Virus record (IMG/VR): IMGVR_UViG_3300043427_003273
Location: 1 to 64,000 of that record
From: a virus
DNA: 64,000 nt
Direction: 5' to 3' (one strand)
A model generated the notes under the pieces. The model ran no database searches. It was given only the letters and a program-made list of their open reading frames with translations, and was not told the origin of the DNA. This document shows positions 1 through 6,333 of the stretch, piece by piece. Position numbers and translations under genes: made by a program. The first letter of the stretch is position 1. Each line of letters begins with the position of its first letter.

Positions 1-381
1 AGTGCCACAATCAATATATTGGATACCCAACTTTGCCAGACGTTCTGCTCTTTTCCGACTGTCTTTAAAATTGCTATTGCCATGATCAATAATAATATCT
101 CCTTCACCACAATATCGTAGTAACTCATTAATCGTTTCCTCTACTGTTTCAGCGGGAACTACCATCTGGAAAATTCCTGGTTGTTCTCCATTTTTATTTC
201 GTTTAACTACCCTAACAAGAGTTTCAATATCGGCAGCATATCCAGAAATATAACCCCTTTCAAATGATTCATTTGCCTTATCAAGATTTCTCCTATAACC
301 CCAAACTTCAATATCTGCTTTCATCATGCGACGGGACATTCCTTCTCCCATCCTTCCCAATCCAATTAATCCTACTTTCAT
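1..381 (-). CDS. gnd: 6-phosphogluconate dehydrogenase, N-terminal part (runs off left edge)
   Basis: The 127 visible residues are the amino-terminal part of a decarboxylating 6-phosphogluconate dehydrogenase, which makes ribulose-5-phosphate, CO2 and NADPH in the pentose phosphate pathway. The Rossmann nucleotide-binding motif GLIGLGRMG is at residues 4-12 and the substrate-binding DHGNSNFKDS segment at 99-108 matches the family DGGNS motif. The ATG is at 381-379, directly beside the stop of the next gene upstream in transcription. Cyanophages are known to carry this auxiliary metabolic gene, thought to supply NADPH and ribose for nucleotide synthesis, which fits nrdA/nrdB in the same window. 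The catalytic C-terminal half is outside the window, so intactness cannot be judged. Confidence 0.9.
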   Translation of the reverse strand, partial: MKVGLIGLGRMGEGMSRRMMKADIEVWGYRRNLDKANESFERGYISGYAADIETLVRVVKRNKNGEQPGIFQMVVPAETVEETINELLRYCGEGDIIIDHGNSNFKDSRKRAERLAKLGIQYIDCGT

Positions 382-588
382 CTATCCCTCCCAGGTTTCG
401 TAAATATTTTTAAAATATGCATCAACTTTATTTAAATCATCTAAATGAATGTCACAAGTATAGTTATGATCATCACACCACTGAAGTGCAATTTCATGAA
501 ATTTTTGTTCTGCCTTGCTTCTTTCAACTCCATATAATCTTGCAAATGAAGACATGACAAAATGCCAGCATTGATGTTTACCCTTCAT
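382..588 (-). CDS. hypothetical protein, 68 aa
   Basis: A small soluble protein of unknown function, rich in His, Cys and Trp near its N-terminus, with a mixed acidic/basic helix-forming body. It ends one base before the gnd start codon, and its own ATG overlaps the stop of the gene upstream in an ATGA arrangement (588-585). It is therefore probably translated as part of the same early-type polycistron as the glutaredoxin and gnd. No family was recognised. Confidence 0.65.
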   Translation of the reverse strand: MKGKHQCWHFVMSSFARLYGVERSKAEQKFHEIALQWCDDHNYTCDIHLDDLNKVDAYFKNIYETWEG

Positions 589-800
589 TGATTTTCTATA
601 TCTTTAAGATAATCAATCCACCATTGTGGATCTTTTTGCATTTTCCAATTTGGAACTTCTAATCCCCTCTCAAAATACCATTTCCAAATTGCCTCATCTA
701 TTATTTCAGAAACTTCAATCCGCTTCATTCTCTTCATCAACATCTCCATATGCGTTTTCCACATAGGGTCCGTGTGGTCGTTTGGCATCTTCTCTGACAT
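585..800 (-). CDS. hypothetical protein, 71 aa
   Basis: Unknown small protein, Met/Trp/Lys-rich and predicted mostly helical, with no recognised domain. It overlaps the downstream gene start by ATGA, which supports it as a real link in the operon. Its first 86 bases overlap the end of the membrane-protein gene at 715-906 in a different frame, a long overlap even for a phage. Either frame could have a different real start or end. An internal Met would shorten the overlap. Confidence 0.55.
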   Translation of the reverse strand: MSEKMPNDHTDPMWKTHMEMLMKRMKRIEVSEIIDEAIWKWYFERGLEVPNWKMQKDPQWWIDYLKDIENQ

Positions 801-906
801 AATTGACTTCGGATACGCTTGAGGATAACCATAAAGATACTTTCATAATTATGTAGATAATTGCAAGAGGCAAAAAACAAAGAGAAAGAATAAGTGCATG
901 TTTCAT
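715..906 (-). CDS. small membrane protein, 63 aa
   Basis: One strongly hydrophobic segment at residues 4-27 is followed by a charged tail ending in a run of Glu and Asp. This suggests a single-pass inner-membrane protein with a cytoplasmic acidic tail. The start is coupled to the gene upstream by ATGA (906-903). The C-terminal 86 bases overlap the following gene in another frame. Function unknown. Confidence 0.6.
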   Translation of the reverse strand: MKHALILSLCFLPLAIIYIIMKVSLWLSSSVSEVNYVREDAKRPHGPYVENAYGDVDEENEAD

Positions 907-1103
907 TCTTCAACCTCCCAACATTTCTCAAATTTATATCTTAATTCATTAATCCTCATTTCTTCCATATAAGTCAAAATATGTTGATTAATTTCCTTTT
1001 CCTCTTGTGTAAACTCTAACCTATATTTGTGCTTTACAGAAATTACTCTAGCCATATCATCGATAAAGCTAGTAGGCATATCTAAAAACTGCTCGTAGGT
1101 CAT
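903..1103 (-). CDS. hypothetical protein, 66 aa
   Basis: Small, highly charged and probably all-helical protein with one Cys near the end. It has no recognised family. Its start overlaps the end of the glutaredoxin gene and its stop overlaps the start of the membrane protein gene, so it sits in an unbroken chain of overlapping reading frames from about 2388 down to gnd. This context supports real translation although the function is unknown. Confidence 0.65.
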   Translation of the reverse strand: MTYEQFLDMPTSFIDDMARVISVKHKYRLEFTQEEKEINQHILTYMEEMRINELRYKFEKCWEVEE

Positions 1104-1351
1104 ATAAGTTTTTGTTCCTTTAGATATTGAAGGGTTTCTTTAAGGCCACCAATATGTTTATATCCAATTGCAACCTGAGGGAATGACACATTCATACCAA
1201 ATTCAGATTCAAATTGCTTTTTATTAAAATCTTTTTGATATTTATATTCCAAATAAGAAATTTTAACACTATCCAAGAGCATTCTTGCTCTTTCGCATTC
1301 TTGACAATTATCTTTGGAATACAGCACTGCTTGCATTAAATTAGGTTCCAT
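1100..1351 (-). CDS. grx: glutaredoxin-like thiol-disulfide oxidoreductase, 83 aa
   Basis: The sequence fits a short glutaredoxin: beta strand AVLYSKDNC, redox pair CQEC at residues 16-19, and a conserved cis-Pro segment (SFPQVAIG) followed by GG and the final helix. Glutaredoxins reduce ribonucleotide reductase and other disulfides. A phage-encoded one fits the nrdA/nrdB genes at 8-12 kb, whose NrdA ends in the redox-active CxxC that needs such a donor. An internal Met five codons in is an alternative start. The middle residues of CQEC differ from the usual CPYC. Confidence 0.82.
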   Translation of the reverse strand: MEPNLMQAVLYSKDNCQECERARMLLDSVKISYLEYKYQKDFNKKQFESEFGMNVSFPQVAIGYKHIGGLKETLQYLKEQKLI

Positions 1352-1353
1352 AC

Positions 1354-1488
1354 TTATTTGTGATTATATCTCTCAGGATGTTTCATACTATCTATCATAA
1401 AATAAGTTAGTGGTGCAGTGATAAATCCACTAATAACAATCATAATATATGTGTGATTTGAAAGCCAATGTGCAAATACTTTAATCAT
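1354..1488 (-). CDS. small membrane protein, 44 aa
   Basis: A short frame between the glutaredoxin and the Cys-rich gene. It encodes one hydrophobic helix (about residues 13-32) with a short basic N-terminus and a polar tail. Its ATG (1488-1486) overlaps the stop codon of the gene upstream (1483-1481), the same coupling seen along the whole cassette. Small single-pass proteins of this kind are common in cyanophage early regions. Function unknown. Confidence 0.55.
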   Translation of the reverse strand: MIKVFAHWLSNHTYIMIVISGFITAPLTYFMIDSMKHPERYNHK

Positions 1489-1711
1489 CTTTCGGAAAGT
1501 CGTTTTCTAAATCTTGTTGTCTTTTTGCCCATGTAGTTCCACCTTCTTGCCCTCTACATGGATTAACACAGGTATCATCCCCAAGATTATTGCAGACAAG
1601 ACCCGCAAGGTCTAATTCATTTCCAGGTTTTCCAGTTGCCCAAACGTGCTTCCCGTTCAACCAAACAGCACCGCATTTAGGGCAACTTTTAGTGGTAAGT
1701 TCATTTTCCAT
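1481..1711 (-). CDS. Cys-rich hypothetical protein, 76 aa
   Basis: Four or five cysteines suggest a small metal-binding fold: a CPKC pair at residues 10-13 and a later CVNPC group. The middle reads VWLNGKHVWATGKPG, and the tail is acidic. No family name was recognised. It overlaps its neighbours on both sides, so it belongs to the small-gene operon that leads to gnd. Confidence 0.6.
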   Translation of the reverse strand: MENELTTKSCPKCGAVWLNGKHVWATGKPGNELDLAGLVCNNLGDDTCVNPCRGQEGGTTWAKRQQDLENDFPKDD

Positions 1712-1919
1712 TGAATTCTTTCTCCCAATTTTTTTGAGGTAAATTTAAATCTCTTTGAAGTTTTCTTTGCATTCTTTTCATTTGAATCTTAATGAAAAAG
1801 TACCTCAATTGAAGATCGAGATAAGTAAATAACTTTAAAGTTTCATCGACTCCAGCATATGCAATTAATATTCCCAGAATAATCAATAGAAAATATAGAC
1901 CTATAAAATTGTCGGGCAT
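1701..1919 (-). CDS. small membrane protein, 72 aa
   Basis: The start is placed at the ATG at 1919-1917 because a strong ribosome binding site (GGGGAG) lies seven bases before it. The frame is open a further 11 codons upstream but without such a site. The protein has a hydrophobic segment at about residues 5-27, then a very basic stretch (KIQMKRMQRKLQR). This is typical of a single-pass protein with a positively charged cytoplasmic tail. Function unknown. Confidence 0.65.
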   Translation of the reverse strand: MPDNFIGLYFLLIILGILIAYAGVDETLKLFTYLDLQLRYFFIKIQMKRMQRKLQRDLNLPQKNWEKEFNGK

Positions 1920-1948
1920 AAAAAACTCCCCAGTTAAGTGTTCATGTA

Positions 1949-2233
1949 TCAAGTATCATCATCCAGTTCATCTTCATATGTAGATGGTTCTTCAAATAGT
2001 TCATCGAGTTTTTGCTTTTGAATTCTTTCTGAAAGTTCAGAATAATCTTCATCGGTAAATCTTACTACCATTAGCAAATCTCCTTTTTTAACTCCTTTCA
2101 TTTCTGGATGATTTTTAACTTTAGGATTCTGTTGATATCCATGAAGTTCTCTCATAATAATAACGCCATGAATAAACATTGATAGTATAATCAGTAACAA
2201 AACAAGAAAGGGCAAGTAATAACGGAAATCCAT
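1949..2233 (-). CDS. single-pass membrane protein, 94 aa
   Basis: An N-terminal hydrophobic helix (about residues 7-27) leads to a soluble tail that ends in a long acidic stretch (EDELDDDT). The layout suggests an inner-membrane anchor with a cytoplasmic acidic tail. It is the second gene after the promoter at 2418-2446, 30 bases before the next start. No named family recognised, although proteins of this size and layout recur in cyanophage early regions. Confidence 0.65.
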   Translation of the reverse strand: MDFRYYLPFLVLLLIILSMFIHGVIIMRELHGYQQNPKVKNHPEMKGVKKGDLLMVVRFTDEDYSELSERIQKQKLDELFEEPSTYEDELDDDT

Positions 2234-2238
2234 TATAC

Positions 2239-2388
2239 TTACCCAGAAATTCTATTTACGATACAAACTACGCCATGGGCATAGAAGAAAAGAAGAACAG
2301 ATCCTATACAGGCACTTATCAAAGTTGCAGTTTTATTATGCTTATCAATAGCCTTATCAATAAGTTTTTGAACTTCCGATTCGTTCAT
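2239..2388 (-). CDS. small membrane protein, 49 aa
   Basis: A frame of 49 codons with an amphipathic Lys-rich N-terminal helix (EVQKLIDKAIDKHNK) and then one hydrophobic helix of about 20 residues. Its ATG is at 2388-2386, about 30 bases downstream of a sigma-70-like promoter. It is therefore the first gene of the operon that runs to gnd. Function unknown. Confidence 0.55.
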   Translation of the reverse strand: MNESEVQKLIDKAIDKHNKTATLISACIGSVLLFFYAHGVVCIVNRISG

Positions 2389-2417
2389 TTAAACACTCAA
2401 TAAACGTCATTATAATA

Positions 2418-2446
2418 GTTATAAAATATTTGACTTCAAAAGTCAA
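2418..2446 (-). promoter_or_regulatory. sigma-70-like promoter of the small-gene/gnd operon
   Basis: On the minus strand TTGACT (2446-2441) and TATAAC (2423-2418) are separated by 17 bases, each one mismatch from consensus. A perfect 7-bp inverted repeat, TTGACTT / AAGTCAA with a 3-base centre (2430-2446), overlaps the -35 box and could be an operator. It probably drives early transcription of the genes from 2388 down to gnd. Confidence 0.55.
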
Positions 2447-2487
2447 CTTTATGTGAATTTCAACAACATGATTAAGAGATTATTAAA

Positions 2488-2572
2488 CGGAAGGGGTGGG
2501 ATTTGAACCCACGGATGCTCGCACATCGCTGGTTTTCAAGACCAGTGCCATAAACCACTCGACCACCCTTCC
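2488..2572 (-). tRNA. tRNA-Ser (anticodon TGA)
   Basis: The minus strand folds as a class II tRNA of 85 nt. The acceptor stem GGAAGGG pairs with CCCTTCC, the anticodon loop CTTGAAA gives TGA, there is a long variable arm, and the T arm contains GGGTTCAAATCCC. The 3' CCA is not encoded. It is the first of six tRNAs in the cluster at the left. Confidence 0.93.
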
Positions 2573-2577
2573 AAGAT

Positions 2578-2829
2578 TTAACGAATTTCAAAATCCAATT
2601 TACGGACTTTTCGTGCTTTTCTTGCTTCTTGAAACGCAAGATCCTGATCAGATAATATTTTTTGCTCTTTTTTTGAGGTCTTTCCACCGTTAATCATAAC
2701 AACTTGTGTTAAATCAACAGCAGAAACTTTGTCATCACGAACTTCCATTTTATTGGGACATCCGCAGACCTGTATTTTTGGTGAACCTATTATTTCTGTA
2801 TTGCAGGACTTGCATCTAACGACTAACAT
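2578..2829 (-). CDS. zinc-ribbon-like hypothetical protein, 83 aa
   Basis: The N-terminus carries CKSC (residues 6-9) and CGCP (22-25), a four-cysteine arrangement typical of a small zinc ribbon. It is followed by a basic Arg/Lys-rich C-terminal half. It is the only protein gene inside the tRNA cluster, lying between tRNA-Ser and tRNA-Val. A nucleic-acid-binding role is plausible from the zinc ribbon and basic tail but is inference. Confidence 0.65.
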   Translation of the reverse strand: MLVVRCKSCNTEIIGSPKIQVCGCPNKMEVRDDKVSAVDLTQVVMINGGKTSKKEQKILSDQDLAFQEARKARKVRKLDFEIR

Positions 2830-2870
2830 TTTACTAATATCTTAACGTTATATTCATATCTTATATATGA

Positions 2871-2942
2871 TGGGAAATGTCGGACTTGAACCAACGACTT
2901 ACTGCGTGTAAAGCAGTCACTCTACCACTGAGTTAATCTCCC
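2871..2942 (-). tRNA. tRNA-Val (anticodon TAC)
   Basis: A 72-nt cloverleaf. The acceptor GGGAGAT pairs with ATTTCCC with one G-U, the D arm contains GTGGTAGAG, the anticodon loop TTTACAC gives TAC, and the T arm contains GGTTCAAGTCC. No CCA is encoded. Confidence 0.93.
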
Positions 2943-3138
2943 GAACAGTGGTGAGTGTCCACCACTTGCACCAGACACTTGATGTGATTTTCACTGCATT
3001 AGAGGGCAGTGAATAAGAGAAAACACCAAACCTTATTTTCCCTGTTCTCAGGAAGGCACCCAAATGGAGTGGGAGTTGCCTCCAAAGTTTGTCCAGCATT
3101 TTCAATTTGAAAGAATCGAACATTTCCAATCCTTTCAA
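2943..3138. other. 196-base structured spacer between tRNA-Val and tRNA-Asn
   Basis: I see no reliable gene here. It contains a hairpin with a perfect 8-bp stem (TTCACTGC / GCAGTGAA, 2990-3013), a short palindrome GTGGTG...CACCAC near 2948-2963, and the pair GGCACCC/GGGAGTTGCC near 3055-3080. It is less AT-rich than the surroundings. It does not fold as a tRNA by eye. It could be a tRNA precursor spacer or an unknown RNA. Confidence 0.4.
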
Positions 3139-3210
3139 CTCCCCTGCTTGGACTTGAACCAAGAACCCCAGAGTTAACAGCTCCGTGCTCTGCCATTGAG
3201 CTACAAGGGA
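3139..3210 (-). tRNA. tRNA-Asn (anticodon GTT)
   Basis: A 72-nt cloverleaf. The acceptor TCCCTTG pairs with CAGGGGA with one G-U, the D arm contains AATGGCAGAGC, the anticodon loop CTGTTAA gives GTT, and the T arm contains TTGGTTCAAGTCCAA. Confidence 0.93.
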
Positions 3211-3421
3211 ATGAGGGTAGTGAGATTCTGTCATACTCACAATCGGGAAGGTTACACTGACAACGTATTTTCCCGACACTTAGATTCTTCGTGGTAGAAG
3301 TTCTATACCTTTGATTTCTCAACGATACAGCGGGCACCACCCCTAACCTAATACAATATCCCGTGAGTAACCACAAGGATTTTTCTGTCATACCCAGAAG
3401 AAACCCGTCGATTTCTTCAAG
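3211..3421. other. 211-base spacer between tRNA-Asn and tRNA-Gly
   Basis: No protein gene or tRNA is supported. Like the previous spacer it has a higher GC content than the genome around it, and it shares the short string TATTTTCCC with it. It may be part of a long tRNA precursor or encode an unrecognised small RNA. I cannot assign a structure confidently. Confidence 0.35.
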
Positions 3422-3492
3422 AGCGGGCAACGAGGATCGAACTCGTGACTGGAGCTTGGAAGGCTCAGATGTTACCGCTACACCATGCCCGC
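3422..3492 (-). tRNA. tRNA-Gly (anticodon TCC)
   Basis: A 71-nt cloverleaf with a perfect acceptor stem GCGGGCA/TGCCCGC, anticodon loop CTTCCAA giving TCC, and T arm ACGAGTTCGATCCTCGT. No CCA is encoded. Confidence 0.94.
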
Positions 3493-3646
3493 AAATAAGA
3501 AAAGCAGATGCATATTGTGAATTTAAAATTCACGGACTTCATACTTTTCTCTTTTTCAAGTAGGTTTACTGTTGCTTACCCTCAAAACCCACTACAAAAT
3601 GGATAAGCAGAAGACAATCATATCACACATTGATAAGATTGTCAAG

Positions 3647-3719
3647 TGGAGAATAGGGGACTTGAACCCCTCACCTTGGCCTTGCAAAGACCCTGCTCTA
3701 CCAAATGAGCTAATTCCCC
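3647..3719 (-). tRNA. tRNA-Ala (anticodon TGC)
   Basis: A 73-nt cloverleaf. The acceptor GGGGAAT pairs with ATTCTCC with one G-U, the D arm is TAGCTCATTTGGTAGAGC, the anticodon loop TTTGCAA gives TGC, and the T arm contains GGGGTTCAAGTCCCC. It lies three bases from tRNA-Arg. Confidence 0.94.
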
Positions 3720-3722
3720 TGG

Positions 3723-3796
3723 CGTCTCGGACAGGACTTGAACCTGTGACCAACTGCTTAGAAGGCAGATGCTCTATCCAACTGAGCTACCGAGAC
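3723..3796 (-). tRNA. tRNA-Arg (anticodon TCT)
   Basis: A 74-nt cloverleaf with a perfect acceptor stem GTCTCGG/CCGAGAC, anticodon loop CTTCTAA giving TCT, and T arm ACAGGTTCAAGTCCTGT. It reads AGA codons, which are frequent in this AT-rich genome. It is the first tRNA transcribed in the cluster. Confidence 0.95.
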
Positions 3797-3867
3797 AGGA
3801 ATGGTTTGATCGAGGTGGTGATCCCTCGTCAACCATGAGATAATAATACCAGATTCTCCTGGTACTG

Positions 3868-4461
3868 TCAAGGGTCCTCTTTGACCCAAGGTGCTCGTAA
3901 TCTCATTTCTCCACCCAGAAGGTCTTGAGCACTGCTCCCATCTGGCGGTTTCTCTGAATATATAGGCTTCTTATCTGGAGGTTCTAATCCAAGTTTTTTA
4001 ACTTCCTTATTATAATCAGATATTGCCATATCAACATCTCTTTTGACTTTATAATCAAGAAGTTCAGGAGTTTCTATAATTTTTTTGTTGATCTGGTATT
4101 TAATTTCATCAGTTACTGGGTTTTTTCTTACCCATTTTTTATTCAAAAGATCCTGACAGGCAGAAAATAGTTTCCATAAGATAATTTTATTTTCCAAAAA
4201 TTTTGGATTTTTAGTCAATTCTACGTCTACAGCATTCACAAATTCATCTATAAATTTATAGAATTGTTCTTCATCAATCTTTTCTGCAAATTTATTAATC
4301 TTTGATCTCTCAGCAAATCGATCAACTTCATAATAGAGTTGGTACAATTCAGTTTCAGTTACTTGAACTCCATATCTTTTCAACCAAAGAATAATCCCAT
4401 TTACAGCAGCAACCAAAATTGCCGAAGCAGCACTTTGTTTCCCTAAAAGATTAATTCTCAT
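3868..4461 (-). CDS. hypothetical protein, 197 aa (possible paralogue of next gene)
   Basis: The start is taken at the ATG at 4461-4459, which overlaps the stop of the gene upstream (4453-4451). An open extension of 11 codons lies further upstream. The protein has one mildly hydrophobic segment near residues 10-26, then charged helices, and ends in a Pro-rich tail. Two stretches, FIDEFVNAVDVEL and ELLDYKVKRDVDMAISDY, resemble FIDQLQLALDIEF and ELLKYRIKRVLDKALEEY in the upstream neighbour, suggesting a duplication. No known family recognised. Confidence 0.7.
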   Translation of the reverse strand: MRINLLGKQSAASAILVAAVNGIILWLKRYGVQVTETELYQLYYEVDRFAERSKINKFAEKIDEEQFYKFIDEFVNAVDVELTKNPKFLENKIILWKLFSACQDLLNKKWVRKNPVTDEIKYQINKKIIETPELLDYKVKRDVDMAISDYNKEVKKLGLEPPDKKPIYSEKPPDGSSAQDLLGGEMRLRAPWVKEDP

Positions 4462-4771
4462 TTTTCTTTTTGTATTCTTCAAGTGCTTTATCAAGCACTC
4501 TCTTTATTCTATATTTAAGCAACTCAATGTCTTTAACAATATAATCATTCAAAAATTCAATATCCAATGCTAATTGAAGTTGATCAATAAAATTGAATAC
4601 TTTTTCTTCATTTAATCCAGGCACCCAAGCAATCAAGGCAATACTAGTTCGTAAAGCAACTCCAAGTTTTGCATAATGTTGAATATCTCTTTGTTCCTTT
4701 CCAAACTTAAAGTGAATGATATTAAACTTGGCAGTATCGTCAAATATTTTTATCTTGTCCTTCCATCCCAT
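4451..4771 (-). CDS. hypothetical protein, 106 aa
   Basis: Mostly helical protein with a central hydrophobic stretch (VALRTSIALIAWVPG) and a Lys/Glu-rich C-terminus. It shares two short motifs with the 197-residue protein that follows it. It overlaps both neighbours and forms part of a four-gene block (5045 to 3868) of unknown function. Confidence 0.65.
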   Translation of the reverse strand: MGWKDKIKIFDDTAKFNIIHFKFGKEQRDIQHYAKLGVALRTSIALIAWVPGLNEEKVFNFIDQLQLALDIEFLNDYIVKDIELLKYRIKRVLDKALEEYKKKNEN

Positions 4772-5045
4772 TTAAATAGTCCTCCAACGCATTGTCCAAA
4801 GCTTGTTTTGGGTCTGTCCTGTTGATCACTGGTCTCATTTTTTTGCTATCAAAAGTTAAAGTTGGAGTTACTGACCCATCCGATTCCAATTTTAATTTTG
4901 CTCCGAACGGAGTTCCTTTTGGTTGAATATTTACTTGATTATGTGCCTCTAAAGTTATAGATCCAGTTTCATCTTCAACTTTCAATATTTTAGTTCTAGC
5001 AATTATGTCTATAACATCTTCTGGATTTTCTGGAAGATTTTCCAT
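4740..5045 (-). CDS. hypothetical protein, 101 aa
   Basis: Soluble acidic protein with a beta-rich middle (GSITLEAHNQVNIQPKG) and an acidic helical C-terminus, overlapping the following gene by 32 bases. The sequence does not match a family I know. It stands directly after cpeT in transcription order (cpeT ends at 5046). Confidence 0.65.
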   Translation of the reverse strand: MENLPENPEDVIDIIARTKILKVEDETGSITLEAHNQVNIQPKGTPFGAKLKLESDGSVTPTLTFDSKKMRPVINRTDPKQALDNALEDYLNGMEGQDKNI

Positions 5046-5516
5046 TTACTTTTCTTTTATGAAGTGGAAATACCCTTCATGATGATCTTTACCCCAAAGA
5101 AATCTATCGGTTTTTAGATCATATCCAGCATCTCTTGAAAAATAATTTTTACCATCAAATTTTAATGAAGTAGAAACATACATATTTTTTTCTGGAATTA
5201 TACATTTAAGATTTTCACCAATCCAATATTCACCATATTTTTCAAACGTGATATCACAAGATTCTATATTTGTAACTTTGTTTATTGGAGTAACAATTAT
5301 ATTTTTTCCCGATTCTTTTATTTTTAATATCGTTTCTCTATATGGATTTTCAGAACTTTCTACAGCATACCAACTTTTTGAGTAGATATTTTCATGTTCA
5401 ATTTCTATGAATTCGACATATATATGAGCCCATTGTTGGGGATGGCTATATGCTTGCGTTCTATTGTGATAAAGACCTATTATTTTTTCTTTAAAATCAT
5501 TTAGTAATTTAGACAT
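5046..5516 (-). CDS. cpeT: CpeT/CpcT-type phycobilin lyase homologue, 156 aa
   Basis: The protein matches the CpeT/CpcT family, which attaches bilin chromophores to phycobiliproteins in cyanobacteria. The N-terminal NRTQAYSHPQQWAHIYVEF segment corresponds to the family pattern around AQA..P..WAHI. A central Cys stands in ESCDITFEKYGEYWIG, and the C-terminal SRDAGYDLKTDRFLWG segment matches the RG.D..T...WG signature. The length is somewhat shorter than the roughly 200-residue host proteins. Phage homologues are known as auxiliary metabolic genes and are assumed to tune light harvesting during infection. Its ATG lies in the T-run of the terminator upstream. Confidence 0.85.
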   Translation of the reverse strand: MSKLLNDFKEKIIGLYHNRTQAYSHPQQWAHIYVEFIEIEHENIYSKSWYAVESSENPYRETILKIKESGKNIIVTPINKVTNIESCDITFEKYGEYWIGENLKCIIPEKNMYVSTSLKFDGKNYFSRDAGYDLKTDRFLWGKDHHEGYFHFIKEK

Positions 5517-5543
5517 AAAAAAAGGGGGAGATTGCTCTCCCCC
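5517..5543 (-). terminator. Rho-independent terminator after the lysozyme-like gene
   Basis: On the minus strand GGGGGAG (5543-5537) pairs with CTCCCCC (5530-5524) across a 6-base loop, followed by seven T residues. It ends the transcript of the gene at 5550-6182. The T-run reaches the cpeT start codon. Confidence 0.85.
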
Positions 5544-5549
5544 TATTTA

Positions 5550-6182
5550 TTAAACTTCTGTAAGGATCAGTTTTTTGGAATAACTATAAGCAAAATCAGT
5601 CCTTGCTCCATGATGACCCCAACGAATCCACTTACTTGCAAGACGCATATAGTGGTTAATTGACCCACCAGGAGTTTTCATATAAGGCTCAATCATCTTC
5701 CAATCACCTTCATGCAACATATAGTCAAGTTGTGCATCAAGTGAGGAAGGATTAGCACCAATACGAGCAGCGTGTCTTCCTAGTCCATAAAAACGAGGAG
5801 CATTAGTCCATTGGATAAGACCATACCCCCCTCCACAGTTAGGATAGGAAGTTCTAGCACCACCTTCACAGATATTAGGAGTGAAGGTAGATTCTTGTCG
5901 GATATTGCCCATAATAGTAGCTAGAGCGTTTTTGTCAGTAATTCCACGATCTTGAAGGAATTGTAATGTTTTAGATTCATTACTATTACATCCTATACAA
6001 ATTAGCCTTTTCACTTTAGGCTTTTCGGGAGCAACCTCTTTGGTCGCTGTCTCCTGAATTTTACTTTCTTCAGTTGGTGGACTATATTGTGAAGTAGCAA
6101 AACTCGGTGTTGGCAGTGTTGCCGCTGATGTCGCAACCGCACCAAAAAGAGATACGGCTACACTTGTAAGGTTTTTAAGCAT
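5550..6182 (-). CDS. secreted/tail-type lysozyme domain protein, 210 aa
   Basis: Residues 1-29 form a signal peptide (basic start, hydrophobic core, small residues before a Ser/Thr-rich linker). The domain from about residue 75 to the end fits the phage tail lysozyme family (Phage_lysozyme2 type). Its landmarks are NALATIMGNIRQEST with the likely catalytic Glu, then GGGYGLIQWTNAPRFYGL, and a C-terminal W..W..H motif. Such domains cut peptidoglycan. The CIGC pair near residue 62 could form a disulfide. The signal peptide suggests it acts in the periplasm at lysis or is packaged; which cannot be told from sequence. Confidence 0.8.
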   Translation of the reverse strand: MLKNLTSVAVSLFGAVATSAATLPTPSFATSQYSPPTEESKIQETATKEVAPEKPKVKRLICIGCNSNESKTLQFLQDRGITDKNALATIMGNIRQESTFTPNICEGGARTSYPNCGGGYGLIQWTNAPRFYGLGRHAARIGANPSSLDAQLDYMLHEGDWKMIEPYMKTPGGSINHYMRLASKWIRWGHHGARTDFAYSYSKKLILTEV

Positions 6183-6210
6183 TTAGTTAAATAGAACTCT
6201 ACATCCGTAT

Positions 6211-6256
6211 AGAAGGGGGGTACACCCTTTTCTCAAAGGGCACCTTCCACGGCTCT
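6211..6256 (-). other. GC-rich hairpin in the leader of the lysozyme-like gene
   Basis: CCCTTT (6225-6230) pairs with AAAGGG (6235-6240) around a TCTC loop, and outer GAAGG/CCTTC arms flank an internal bulge. It lies 30-75 bases before the start codon at 6182 and has no T-run, so it is more likely a structured 5' leader than a terminator. Confidence 0.4.
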
Positions 6257-6280
6257 AAATCAAATCAATGACTCATAATA

Positions 6281-6302
6281 AAAAACCCACCTTATGATGG
6301 GT
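6281..6302 (-). terminator. Rho-independent terminator after the 78-aa gene
   Basis: ACCCAT (6302-6297) pairs with GTGGGT (6290-6285), with one G-U, on the minus strand. It is followed by a run of T residues. Confidence 0.75.
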
Positions 6303-6333
6303 CTACACATAATAAGTGATTATTTAGTAATTG

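Noticed and set aside
2943-3421. Extra tRNAs in the cluster spacers
   Set aside because: Hairpins are present but no cloverleaf with D, anticodon and T arms could be drawn.
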